Assembly (NCBI GenBank): GCA_013813215.1 | Contig: JACCSC010000010.1 | Span: 1 to 11,447 of the forward strand | Direction: 5' to 3' | DNA from: Geodermatophilaceae bacterium | GTDB lineage: Bacteria; Actinomycetota; Actinomycetes; Mycobacteriales; Geodermatophilaceae | DNA length: 11,447 bases | Part shown: piece by piece, positions 1 to 7,230 of the stretch | Layout: the number at the start of each line of letters is the position of its first letter | Position numbering within the stretch: position 1 is the first letter of the stretch | Program-made: the position numbers and the translations under genes | The notes under the pieces: model-generated | Databases searched by the model: none | Told to the model about the DNA's origin: nothing | What the model saw: only the letters and a program-made list of their open reading frames with translations

Positions 1-187
1 GCGCGATGTCGTCGTTGCCGCCGAAGACCGCACCGAAGATGAACAGCAACAGGATCGGGAACAGCAGGACGAACACGACGGCCGCCCGCTCGCGGAAGAA
101 GCTCAGCAGCTCGGCCCGGATGCGGGCAGCGCTGACCGTGACCAGCGACGGCAGTTGTCCCGAACGCTGGGCGGTGGTCACGCTCAT
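1..187 (-). CDS. ABC-2 type transporter permease, N-terminal part (cut by window edge)
   Basis: Only the first 62 codons lie in the window; the gene continues past base 1. Read on the minus strand from the ATG at 187-185, the product starts MSVTTAQRSG. A basic amphipathic stretch follows (ARIRAELLSFFRERAA, residues 21-36), then the first membrane segment (about residues 37-56, rich in V, L, F and I), ending in FGAVFGGNDD. This pattern is typical of the start of ABC-2 export permeases. The ATG overlaps the stop of the upstream ATPase gene as ATGA, so the two should be translationally coupled and form one exporter. The substrate cannot be told; drugs, lipids and other hydrophobic compounds are common in the family. 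The family call rests on this short N-terminus plus the neighbouring ATPase. Confidence 0.8.
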   Translation of the reverse strand, partial: MSVTTAQRSGQLPSLVTVSAARIRAELLSFFRERAAVVFVLLFPILLLFIFGAVFGGNDDIA

Positions 188-1047
188 GCCGCGTCTCCGA
201 TCATCTTCAGGTACACGTCTTCCAGGGTGGGCCGGGCCACGACGAGTTCGGGAACCTCCCCGCCGTACCGGTCGGCGAGTTCGCCGACGACCCGGGTGGG
301 GGTGTTCGTGCTGACCCGCTCCGGTCCGTTCGGCCCGCGCCAGGAGACCGTCGCCTCGGCCGATCCGCGGCCGCCGAGGGCCGACGGGGTGTCCAGCGCG
401 ACCAGCTCGCCGCGGGCGATCACACCGACCCGGTCGGCCAGCTGCTCGGCCTCCTCGAGGTAGTGCGTGGTCAGCAGGATGGTCGTCCCCAGGCTGCGCA
501 GGCTCTCGATCAGCTTCCAGAACTGGCGCCGCGCCTCGGGGTCGAAGCCGGTGGTCGGCTCGTCCAGGAACAGCAACTCGGGATTGCCCAGGATGCCTAG
601 CGCCACGTCGAGCCGGCGACGCTGTCCGCCGGAGAGCTGGTCGCCGCGGGTCGAGCGCTTCTCGGTCAGCCCGACGAGGTCCAGGACCTCGTCGACCGAG
701 CGCGGATTCGGATAGAAGGCGGCGAACGACGCCAGCGACTCGGCTGGCGTCAACTCGGTCAGGTCCTTGGTGGACTGCAACACGATGCCGATCCGCGACT
801 TCCACCGGGCGTCGGCCTTGCTCGGGTCCACGCCGAGCACCTCGACCTCACCGCCGTCGCGGCTGCGGTAGCCCTCGAGGATCTCCGTCGTCGTGGTCTT
901 ACCCGCGCCGTTCGGTCCGAGCAAGGCGAAGATCTCGCCGTCGTGGATGTCGAGGTCGATCCCGGCGACGGCCTGGTGCTCGCCGTACCGCTTGGTCAGG
1001 CCCCTGACGCGTACCGCGCTGTGCTCGCTGGTCATGCCCATGAGCAT
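184..1047 (-). CDS. ABC-2 exporter ATP-binding protein (DrrA/CcmA type)
   Basis: This 287-residue product is a single ABC ATPase domain with a C-terminal extension, the usual size for the ATPase of a two-gene ABC-2 exporter. Walker A is GPNGAGKT (44-51), the Q-loop Gln is 91, the signature is LSGGQ (138-142) and Walker B is LLFLDEP (158-164). The H-loop His is 195, within TTHYLEEAEQLADR. The tail ends in PTLEDVYLKMIG (273-284), a typical DrrA-like ending. It would power the permease encoded just downstream, whose start overlaps this stop as ATGA. Three in-frame ATGs (1047, 1041 and 1035) lie within 13 nt and none has a clear Shine-Dalgarno sequence, so the true start may be up to four residues shorter. 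Only 71 nt separate it from the cupin gene, and a terminator-like hairpin lies between, so it is probably a separate transcription unit. I see no obvious promoter. Confidence 0.93.
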   Translation of the reverse strand: MLMGMTSEHSAVRVRGLTKRYGEHQAVAGIDLDIHDGEIFALLGPNGAGKTTTTEILEGYRSRDGGEVEVLGVDPSKADARWKSRIGIVLQSTKDLTELTPAESLASFAAFYPNPRSVDEVLDLVGLTEKRSTRGDQLSGGQRRRLDVALGILGNPELLFLDEPTTGFDPEARRQFWKLIESLRSLGTTILLTTHYLEEAEQLADRVGVIARGELVALDTPSALGGRGSAEATVSWRGPNGPERVSTNTPTRVVGELADRYGGEVPELVVARPTLEDVYLKMIGDAA

Positions 1048-1050
1048 GCC

Positions 1051-1065
1051 CGGTGGCGATCACCG
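1051..1065 (-). promoter_or_regulatory. Small hairpin just upstream of the exporter ATPase start
   Basis: A perfect 5-bp stem (CGGTG / CACCG) with a 5-nt loop ends three bases upstream of the first ATG of the ATPase gene. It occupies the place where a ribosome binding site would sit. It could dampen translation initiation or be part of an operator. Stems this short arise often by chance in GC-rich DNA, so this is tentative. Confidence 0.25.
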
Positions 1066-1090
1066 CTCACCACGGTCGTTCGGATCGCCT

Positions 1091-1115
1091 CGCCTCCACC
1101 ACTCGGTGGACGGCG
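1091..1115 (-). terminator. Probable terminator hairpin after the nucleoside operon
   Basis: The arms 1091-1100 and 1105-1115 pair over 10 base pairs with one bulged C (position 1111) and a 4-nt loop (ACTC on the plus strand). The hairpin starts three bases after the stop codon of the cupin gene on the minus strand, exactly where the operon's terminator is expected. No T-run follows, which is common for actinobacterial terminators. Position, stem length and GC content support the call. It has not been scored for folding energy. Confidence 0.6.
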
Positions 1116-1118
1116 GTC

Positions 1119-1475
1119 TCAGTCCTCCGCGCGGGCGGCGAGCTCCGGGCTGAACGCGGGGACGCAGATCGCTACGTACTCGGCCCCCTCGGCGTACGGC
1201 GTCGTATAACGGACCGTCTCCCCGGCCTTGGTCAGCACCGCCTGCCCGGCCGCCACGTCGACGTACCCATCGGCGTGCTCGACCCGGACCACTCCGCGCA
1301 GGACGAGGGTGATCTCGTCGAACTGCGGCGTCTGCGCGGGCTCCTCCCAGCCGCCGGGCGCCTGCATGTGGGCCACCGACAGGGCGTCGGTGCCGGTGTT
1401 GGCCCGCCCGACGTACTCGTCGATCACCTTGCCGCCGGGCACGGGGATCCGGGTGGGCGCGGCGATGAACTCCAC
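1119..1475 (-). CDS. Small single-domain cupin with degenerate metal sites
   Basis: This 118-residue product is predicted to be one cupin barrel. Cupin motif 1 can be laid over residues 42-61 with correct spacing: Gly42, then Gln48 and Pro50 where the two His ligands should be, then the conserved Glu54 and Gly61. Motif 2 fits residues 77-92 with Gly77 and Gly85 kept, but Lys83 replaces Pro and Val88 replaces the His ligand. All three metal-binding His are thus missing, so a metal-dependent enzyme is unlikely; a sugar- or ligand-binding, isomerase-like or structural role is possible. The GTG start lies 2 nt after the deoA stop, with GGAG seven bases upstream. It is the last gene of the nucleoside operon, which suggests a link to nucleoside or pentose-phosphate handling. 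The fold is inferred from motif spacing, and the function is unknown. Confidence 0.8.
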   Translation of the reverse strand: MEFIAAPTRIPVPGGKVIDEYVGRANTGTDALSVAHMQAPGGWEEPAQTPQFDEITLVLRGVVRVEHADGYVDVAAGQAVLTKAGETVRYTTPYAEGAEYVAICVPAFSPELAARAED

Positions 1476-1477
1476 GG

Positions 1478-2758
1478 TCAGGCTCCAATCCGGTCGATGA
1501 CCAGGGGCAGCGGCTGGGTCGCACCGTCGTACTCGACCGCGGTGGCGATGACCTCGCGGGCGCGCGGGATACGCACGGCGTCGTCGGTATGCAGGTCGAA
1601 CAGTGGCGCACCCGCCTCGACCCGGTCTCCGGGCCGGACGTGGACGACGACCCCGGCTACCGCAGACACCGGGTCCTCCTTGCGCGCCCGGCCGGCACCC
1701 AGCCGCCAGGCGGCCACGCCGACGGCGTACGCGTCGACGCCGGTGACGGTGCCGGCCCGTTCGGCCCGAACCGTCTCGCTCTCCGGGGCCGTCGGCAGTT
1801 CGGCGTCGGGATCTCCCCCTTGCGCCGCGATCATCGCCCGCCAGCGGTCCATGGCCCGCCCGTCGGCCAGCGCGGCGGCCGGATCGACATCGTGCAGTCC
1901 GGCCGCGGTCAGCATCTCCCGGGCCAGGGCCAAGGTCAGCTCGATGACGTCGGGCGGCCCCCCTCCGGCCAGCACCTCAACGGCCTCGGCCACCTCCAGG
2001 GCGTTGCCGGCGGTGCGGCCCAGCGGGGCGTCCATCGCGGTGAGCAGGGCGACGGTGTGTACGCCGTGCGCCGCCCCGAGGCCCACCATGGTCTCGGCCA
2101 GCGTCCGCGCCCGGGCGACGTCCTTCATGAACGCCCCCGAGCCGACCTTGACGTCGAGCACCAGCGCGCCGGCGCCCTCGGCGATCTTCTTGCTCATGAT
2201 CGAGCTCGCGATCAGCGGGATCGACTCGACGGTGCCGGTCACGTCGCGCAGGGCGTAGAGCAGCTTGTCGGCCGGGGCGAGTTCGTCCCCGGCGGCGCAG
2301 ACCACGGCGCCGACGGTGCGCAGCTGCTCCAGGTAGTCCTCGTACGGCACGGCGGCCCGCCAGCCCGGAATCGACTCCAGCTTGTCCAGCGTCCCGCCGG
2401 TGTGGCCGAGTCCGCGTCCGGACAGCTGCGGCACCGCTGCGCCGCAGGCCGCCACCAGCGGGGCGAGCGGCAAGGTGATCTTGTCGCCGACGCCGCCGGT
2501 GGAGTGCTTGTCGACGGTCGGGAAGGGGACCGACGACAGGTCCATCCGGACGCCGGAACCGATCATGGCCGCGGTCCAGCGGGCCAGCTCGTCGCCGTCA
2601 AGGCCGTTGAGGAAGATCGCCATCAGCAGCGCCGACATCTGCTCGTCGGGCACGTCGCGCCGGGTGTAGGCCTCGATGATCCAGTCGATCTGGCCGTCGT
2701 CCAGTTGCCCGCCGTCCCGCTTGGTGCGGATGACGTCGACGGCGTCGTACCCGGTCAT
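1478..2758 (-). CDS. deoA: Thymidine/pyrimidine-nucleoside phosphorylase
   Basis: This 426-residue protein has the usual length of the family. It splits thymidine, deoxyuridine or uridine with phosphate into the free base and (deoxy)ribose-1-phosphate in the cytosol. The phosphate-site motif KHSTGG is at 84-89, and the family signature starting SGRGLGHTGG is at 113-122, running on to Ser129. Active-site residues known from E. coli fall at the same numbers: His85, Arg171, Ser186 and Lys190. The C-terminal domain (about 345-426) includes RLGAGRARKEDPV. Residue 111, Met in the E. coli enzyme and Lys in the Bacillus pyrimidine phosphorylase as I recall, is Gln here, so the preference between thymidine and uridine is open. 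The ATG overlaps the cdd stop as ATGA; a GTG-started cupin gene follows 2 nt after the stop. Its substrate would come partly from Cdd and partly from the upstream importer. Confidence 0.96.
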   Translation of the reverse strand: MTGYDAVDVIRTKRDGGQLDDGQIDWIIEAYTRRDVPDEQMSALLMAIFLNGLDGDELARWTAAMIGSGVRMDLSSVPFPTVDKHSTGGVGDKITLPLAPLVAACGAAVPQLSGRGLGHTGGTLDKLESIPGWRAAVPYEDYLEQLRTVGAVVCAAGDELAPADKLLYALRDVTGTVESIPLIASSIMSKKIAEGAGALVLDVKVGSGAFMKDVARARTLAETMVGLGAAHGVHTVALLTAMDAPLGRTAGNALEVAEAVEVLAGGGPPDVIELTLALAREMLTAAGLHDVDPAAALADGRAMDRWRAMIAAQGGDPDAELPTAPESETVRAERAGTVTGVDAYAVGVAAWRLGAGRARKEDPVSAVAGVVVHVRPGDRVEAGAPLFDLHTDDAVRIPRAREVIATAVEYDGATQPLPLVIDRIGA

Positions 2759-3174
2759 CCGGCGAGGTCAGCGGCGTCGAATGGCTGCGGCAGTACCGCC
2801 GTCATCGGCAACGGGCCCTCGGGGGTCTCGACGACCAGTTCTGCCCCGCCGTGCTCCCAGAGCAGCTGCCGGCAGCGGCCGCAGGGCATCAGCAGCGCAC
2901 CGGCGGCATCGACACAGGACAGCGCGACGAGCCGTCCACCGCCGGAGGCCACCAGCGCCGACACCAGCCCGCACTCGGCGCACAGGCCGAGCCCGTAGGA
3001 GGCGTTCTCCACGTTGCAGCCGACCACGATCCGGCCGTCGTCCACGACCGCGGCCGCCCCGACCGGAAAGTTCGAGTACGGCGCGTAGGCCCGGCCCATC
3101 GCCTCGACCGCGGCGGCCCGCAGGGCCGCCCAGTCCGGCTCCGCCGCGCGCAGCTCCGCCCGGGGAGGGGTCAC
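2755..3174 (-). CDS. cdd: Cytidine deaminase
   Basis: The 139-residue product matches the small tetrameric, zinc-dependent cytidine deaminases that convert cytidine or deoxycytidine to uridine or deoxyuridine and ammonia. The substrate-binding segments YSNFPVGAA (33-41) and CNVENASYG (53-61) are present. The catalytic CAEC (65-68) has Zn ligand Cys65 and proton shuttle Glu67, and PCGRCRQ (97-103) supplies Cys98 and Cys101. I chose the GTG start at 3174-3172 because it overlaps the upstream permease stop as GTGA and has GAGG four bases upstream. The open frame runs on upstream but only as antisense-like sequence within the permease gene. The stop overlaps the deoA start as ATGA. Together these place the enzyme between import and phosphorolysis in a single pathway. 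Confidence 0.96.
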   Translation of the reverse strand: MTPPRAELRAAEPDWAALRAAAVEAMGRAYAPYSNFPVGAAAVVDDGRIVVGCNVENASYGLGLCAECGLVSALVASGGGRLVALSCVDAAGALLMPCGRCRQLLWEHGGAELVVETPEGPLPMTAVLPQPFDAADLAG

Positions 3175-4433
3175 TTGTCCTCGCCGCGGCGATATCGCAA
3201 CCCGTCTGCAGCGGGCATGCGTAATCGTTGGGACGCCAGCGACAGCACCAGCAGCGTGGTCAGGTGCGGGGTGAAGAACACGAATTCGCTGGGCAACTGG
3301 TCCACGGTCAGCCAGAGCAGGAACAGCCCGACGGCGAACACCGCCGCGATGCCGGCCTGGATCAGCTTGCCCTTGCGGGTCTGCCACACCGTGACGCCCA
3401 CGAGGACGATCGCGACCAGCAGCAGCAGTCCGGTCACCGCAGCCTGGCTGCGCAGCTGCAGCGCGTCGGCGTACCCGAACAGTCCGGCGCCGGCGGCCAA
3501 CCCGCCGGGTCTCCAGTTGCCGAAGATCATCGCCGCCAGGCCGATGAATCCGCGGCCACCGGTCTGCCCCTCGCGGTAGATGTTGGCCACGAAGACGAGC
3601 AGCGCACCGCCGATCCCGGCCAGCGACCCGGAAATCAGCAGTGCGAAGTACTTCATCCGGTACACCGGTACGCCGAGGCTGTCCGCCGCCCAGGGGTTCT
3701 CCCCGCAGGCTCGCAGCCGCAGCCCGAACGCGGTGCGCCACAGCAGCCACCACGAGAACGGGATGAGGAGCAGCGCGAAGATGACGATGACCGACAGCCC
3801 GCTGGTCAGCCCGCGCAGGATCCCGGCGGCGTCGGAGAGCAGGAACCACCGCTTGCTCTCCAGGTCCCCGAGCAGGTCCGGCCCGGACGACAGCAGCGGC
3901 AAGCTGAGCGTCGGCGCGTCGCCCTTGATCGGCGGGGACTGGGTCACCCCACCCCCGCTGTCACCGCCGGCGTAGACCACCTCGGACAGGAACCGGGCGA
4001 TCCCCTCGGCCAGGATGTTGATGGCGACGCCACTGACGATGTGGTCGACGCCGAAGGTCACGGTGGCCACCGCGTGCAGCAGACCGCCGAGTGCGCCGAA
4101 GATCGCCGCCGCGATGACCGCGGCGAACGGGCCCCACTGGTAGCCGGCCCAGCCGGCCCCCCAGGTGCCCAGGATCATCATGCCTTCGAGGCCGATGTTG
4201 ACCACGCCGGCGCGTTCGGCGAACAGGCCGCCAAGCGCGGCCATCCCGATCGGCACGGCCAGGATGAGCATCGCCGAAAAGGTGCTCGACGAGGTCAGCG
4301 CGGGTTGCGAGGCGACCGCCCGGACCACCGCGAGCAGCACGAAGATGACCGCCAGGATCAGCCAGATCCGGCCGCGCCCCGTGCGGGTCTTCGCCGCCGG
4401 CGCCGGCGCCGGCTTCTCCAACGCGAGGGTCAT
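3171..4433 (-). CDS. Nucleoside ABC transporter permease, second subunit (BPD_transp_2 family)
   Basis: This 420-residue integral membrane protein of the branched-chain/ribose-type permease family (NupQ/YufQ-like) has a cytosolic N-terminus rich in Ala, Pro and Lys. A first membrane segment (about 23-43) and several more follow. Diagnostic stretches are ERAGVVNIGLEGMMILG (73-89), DHIVSGVAINILAEG (130-144) and the cytosolic coupling loop LRACGENPWAADSLGV (240-255). A loop of about 50 residues (155-205, Gly- and Pro-rich at first) probably faces outward. The C-terminus carries further hydrophobic segments and a basic tail. Its ATG overlaps the stop of the first permease gene as ATGA, and its own stop overlaps the cdd start as GTGA. 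The two permeases would form a heterodimeric channel driven by the upstream double ATPase. Nucleoside specificity is inferred from the BMP-type binding protein and the enzymes downstream. Confidence 0.93.
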   Translation of the reverse strand: MTLALEKPAPAPAAKTRTGRGRIWLILAVIFVLLAVVRAVASQPALTSSSTFSAMLILAVPIGMAALGGLFAERAGVVNIGLEGMMILGTWGAGWAGYQWGPFAAVIAAAIFGALGGLLHAVATVTFGVDHIVSGVAINILAEGIARFLSEVVYAGGDSGGGVTQSPPIKGDAPTLSLPLLSSGPDLLGDLESKRWFLLSDAAGILRGLTSGLSVIVIFALLLIPFSWWLLWRTAFGLRLRACGENPWAADSLGVPVYRMKYFALLISGSLAGIGGALLVFVANIYREGQTGGRGFIGLAAMIFGNWRPGGLAAGAGLFGYADALQLRSQAAVTGLLLLVAIVLVGVTVWQTRKGKLIQAGIAAVFAVGLFLLWLTVDQLPSEFVFFTPHLTTLLVLSLASQRLRMPAADGLRYRRGEDK

Positions 4434-5575
4434 TGCACCACCGTCGCCTGCTGCTCACCCGCAGCCGGTCGGGCGGTCGGCAGGTTCGCCCCGGTCCGCT
4501 CGGCCTGCCGGATCGCGATCCGGCGCGCGACCTCGTTGGCGATCACCACCGCGAGCACGATGGTGCCCTGGATGATGGTGACCACCTGGGACGGGATGCC
4601 GGCGAACTGCAGCGAGAGCGCGGCCCGGTCGAGGAACCCGAACAGCAGCGCGCCGAACGCGATGCCCAGCGGGTTGTTGCGGCCCAGCAGGGCCACTGCG
4701 ATGCCGAGGAAACCCAACCCGGAGGTGAACTCCGTGCCGTAGTGATAGGTGTCGCCGACCAGGTCGGGCAGCCCGATCAGCCCGGCCAGGGCGCCGGAGA
4801 GCAGCATCGCCTTGACCACCATGGCCCTGGCGTTGACACCGCTCGCGGTGGCCGCCGTCGGGTTGAGCCCGCTGGCCTTGAGGTCGAAGCCGAACCGGGT
4901 CCGCTTGACCAGGATCGCGACGAGCACCCCGACGACGATCGCCGGAATCAGAAAGCCGTACAGCTCCGAGCGCGGCTCGGCCAGCCCGAGCGAGGCCATG
5001 ACGCCGTTCAGTCCCGGCAGCCGCCCCGACTCGGGCAGGTCCTCGGTGGCGACGGTCAGCGAACCTTCCGGCGTACCGCGGAACGGCCCGGTCAGCAGGT
5101 ACGACGCCAGCCCGATCGCGATGAAGTTCAGCATGATCGTCGAGATGACCTCGCTGACGCCGCGGGTCACCTTGAGGATGCCCGCGATCCCGGCCCAGAT
5201 CGCTCCGACCGCCATGGCCACGACGATGATCAGCAGCAGCTGCACCGGGCGGGGCAGCACGACGGCTGTCCCGACCCAGGCGGCCATGATCGTGGCCAGC
5301 CGGTACTGGCCCTCGACCCCGATGTTGAACAATCCCATCCGGAAGCCGATGGACACCGCGAGGCCGGCGAGGAACAGCGGGATCGCCCGGTTGAGGATGA
5401 CCGCTACTGCCTGCATCTGGCTGGCCGAGTTGTCGCCGAAGTTGACCAGCTCGCGCAGCGCGACGAGCGGATCCTCGCCGATGGCCAGGATGACGAACGC
5501 GGAGATGATCGCGGCGACGACGAGGGCGATGGCCGGAGCCAGGAGAGCCAGCCCGACTCGCCGGACGACGTTCAC
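4430..5575 (-). CDS. Nucleoside ABC transporter permease, first subunit (BPD_transp_2 family)
   Basis: This 381-residue membrane protein resembles the NupP/YufP permeases. The N-terminal membrane segment spans about residues 8-32. The hallmark GLFNIGVEGQ is at 81-90 and RGVSEVISTIMLNFIA at 138-153. A later cytosolic loop, LKASGLNPTAATASGV, corresponds to the GENPWAADSLGV loop of its partner, which indicates that the two permeases are related by an old duplication. The GTG start (5575-5573) lies 16 nt after the ATPase stop and is preceded by a purine- and G-rich stretch (GAGGCGGCGG) that can serve as ribosome binding site. The stop overlaps the next permease start as ATGA. It should pair with the second permease for nucleoside import. 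Confidence 0.93.
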   Translation of the reverse strand: MNVVRRVGLALLAPAIALVVAAIISAFVILAIGEDPLVALRELVNFGDNSASQMQAVAVILNRAIPLFLAGLAVSIGFRMGLFNIGVEGQYRLATIMAAWVGTAVVLPRPVQLLLIIVVAMAVGAIWAGIAGILKVTRGVSEVISTIMLNFIAIGLASYLLTGPFRGTPEGSLTVATEDLPESGRLPGLNGVMASLGLAEPRSELYGFLIPAIVVGVLVAILVKRTRFGFDLKASGLNPTAATASGVNARAMVVKAMLLSGALAGLIGLPDLVGDTYHYGTEFTSGLGFLGIAVALLGRNNPLGIAFGALLFGFLDRAALSLQFAGIPSQVVTIIQGTIVLAVVIANEVARRIAIRQAERTGANLPTARPAAGEQQATVVQ

Positions 5576-5591
5576 CCCGCCGCCTCGGTGG

Positions 5592-7124
5592 TCACGCCGC
5601 GGCGCCAGTCATGTGCGTGCCCAGCTGCTCGGGGGTGACGTCGCCCGGGTCGAGCTGCGCGACCAGCTTGCCGCGGAACATGACGTACAGAGTGTCCGAC
5701 AGCCCGATCAGCTCGTCGAGGTCGGCGGAGATCAGGATGATCGCCAGCCCGTCGTGCCGGGCCGTCTTGAGCAGCTCCCAGATCACCGCCTGCGCGCCGA
5801 CGTCGACCCCGCGGGTCGGGTGGGCGGCGATCAGTAGCTTCGGCTCGCCGCTCATCTCGCGGCCGACGATGAGCTTCTGCTGGTTGCCGCCGGACAACGC
5901 CACCGCGAGGGTGTCGCAGCCGGGGGCGCGGACGTCGTACTCCTTCATGATCTTCTTGCACGAGTTCCGGGATGCCCCGCGGTCGATGAAGATCCCCTTG
6001 CGGGCCGGCGGGCGGGTCTGATTGCCCAGGATCCGGTTCTCCCACAGGGCCGCGTCGAGCAGGAGGGCCTGGCGGTGGCGGTCCTCGGGGATGAACCCGA
6101 CCCCGCCGTCGCGGCGCTCCCGGGTCGTCCAACTGGTCATGTCCTCCGCGCCGAACGTGAGCCGGCCGCCGGCCAGCGGCTGCAGACCCATGATCGCCTC
6201 GACCAGTTCGGACTGGCCGTTGCCCTCGACGCCGGCGATGCCGACGACCTCGCCCCGGTGGACCCGGAAGGACACACCATCGACCACCGTCCGGCCGGTC
6301 GGCAGCAGCACGCTGAGGTCCTCGACCCCGAGCACGACGTCCTCGGTGACCGTCGACTCGCGGGTCTCCGGGGTCGGCAGCTCCGTGCCGACCATCATCT
6401 CGGCGAGCTGCCGCGCGGTGACGGTCTTCGGGTCGGCGGTGCCGACGGTGGTACCGCGGCGGATCACCGTGATCGTGTCGGCCACCTTGCGCACCTCGTC
6501 CAGCTTGTGCGAGATGAAGATGACCGTGAGGCCCTCGCCCTTGAGCTCGGCGAGGTTGCCAAACAGCTCGTCCACCTCCTGCGGCACCAGGACCGCGGTC
6601 GGCTCGTCCAGGATCAGCGTCGTCGCGCCGCGGTAGAGCACCTTGGCGATCTCCACCCGCTGCCGGTCGCCGACGCCGAGGTCCTCGACGAGCGTGTCCG
6701 GCTCGAGGTCCAGGCCGTACGCCGCAGAGATCTCCAGGATCTTGCGCCGGGCCGCGCCGAAGTCGAGGGCGCCCCGGCTCTTCGGTTCGCTGCCCAGGAC
6801 GATGTTCTCCAGGACGGTGAGGTTGTCGGCCAGCATGAAGTGCTGGTGCACCATGCCGATGCCCGCCGCGATCGCGTCGGCCGGGCTCTTGAAGTGCTGC
6901 TCGGTCCCTGCCACGTGCACCGAGCCCTCGTCCGGGCGGTGCATCCCGTACAGCGTCTTCATCAGCGTCGACTTGCCGGCGCCGTTCTCACCGACGATGG
7001 CGTGCACCTCGCCCCGGCGGACGACGAGGTTGATGTCGGAGTTCGCCACCACGCCGGGGAAGCGCTTGGTGATGCCTTGCAGCTCCACGGCCGGCGGCGC
7101 AACCGCCTCGGAGCTGCTGGTCAT
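5592..7124 (-). CDS. Nucleoside ABC transporter ATPase with two ABC domains (NupO/sugar-type)
   Basis: The 510-residue product has two ABC domains in one chain. Domain 1 has Walker A GENGAGKS (45-52), signature LGVGDRQ (149-155), Walker B LILDEPTA (170-177) and H-loop His206. Domain 2 has a degenerate Walker A (GVEGNGQSE, 298-306), a good signature LSGGNQQ (410-416) and a non-canonical Walker B (LIAAHPT, 431-437) that lacks the catalytic Glu. Its H-loop reads ISADLDE with no His. This asymmetry is normal in ribose-, xylose- and nucleoside-type importers, so one active hydrolysis site is expected. I prefer the ATG at 7124-7122, which has GGAG four bases upstream, over an in-frame GTG at 7163 with no Shine-Dalgarno and close to a long hairpin. 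The binding-protein gene lies upstream and the first permease gene 16 nt downstream. Confidence 0.95.
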   Translation of the reverse strand: MTSSSEAVAPPAVELQGITKRFPGVVANSDINLVVRRGEVHAIVGENGAGKSTLMKTLYGMHRPDEGSVHVAGTEQHFKSPADAIAAGIGMVHQHFMLADNLTVLENIVLGSEPKSRGALDFGAARRKILEISAAYGLDLEPDTLVEDLGVGDRQRVEIAKVLYRGATTLILDEPTAVLVPQEVDELFGNLAELKGEGLTVIFISHKLDEVRKVADTITVIRRGTTVGTADPKTVTARQLAEMMVGTELPTPETRESTVTEDVVLGVEDLSVLLPTGRTVVDGVSFRVHRGEVVGIAGVEGNGQSELVEAIMGLQPLAGGRLTFGAEDMTSWTTRERRDGGVGFIPEDRHRQALLLDAALWENRILGNQTRPPARKGIFIDRGASRNSCKKIMKEYDVRAPGCDTLAVALSGGNQQKLIVGREMSGEPKLLIAAHPTRGVDVGAQAVIWELLKTARHDGLAIILISADLDELIGLSDTLYVMFRGKLVAQLDPGDVTPEQLGTHMTGAAA

Positions 7125-7166
7125 CACGCTCCCGTCACGAGCAACCGCCGGGTGGGACGTCACACA

Positions 7167-7215
7167 GTAACGGCGGGCCCGGGCCGCCGACCAGCGACCC
7201 GGGACCCGCCGTCAC
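7167..7215 (-). promoter_or_regulatory. Long intercistronic hairpin between binding-protein and ATPase genes
   Basis: The arms 7170-7183 and 7198-7212 are complementary over 14 base pairs with a single unpaired base near the middle and a 14-nt loop. Two more pairs (7167-7168 with 7214-7215) form beyond one mismatch. The hairpin begins 15 nt after the stop of the lipoprotein gene on the minus strand and fills much of the 106-nt gap before the ATPase start. No T-tract follows. It is most likely a partial terminator or mRNA 3'-end stabiliser, which would let the binding protein be made in excess over the membrane subunits, as is known for other ABC operons. A competing smaller stem (7171-7176 with 7184-7189) can also form. 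The pairing is visible; the role is inferred. Confidence 0.65.
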
Positions 7216-7230
7216 GAGCGGTCGTCGACG

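Noticed and set aside
1053..2258. Plus-strand open frame opposite the cupin and deoA genes
   Set aside because: It is antisense to deoA and the cupin, with low-complexity Ser/Arg/Ala-rich translation and no motifs.
3228..4742. Long plus-strand open frame (504 codons) opposite the two permease genes
   Set aside because: Its translation is rich in Arg, Gln, Glu, Gly and Asp with no domain pattern, and it lies wholly antisense to two well-supported membrane proteins. It is a GC-driven shadow.
5881..6060. Second ABC domain of the nucleoside ATPase as a decayed, non-functional domain
   Set aside because: Its changed Walker A and B and missing H-loop His are normal for this importer family, and the signature motif is intact, so this is not decay.
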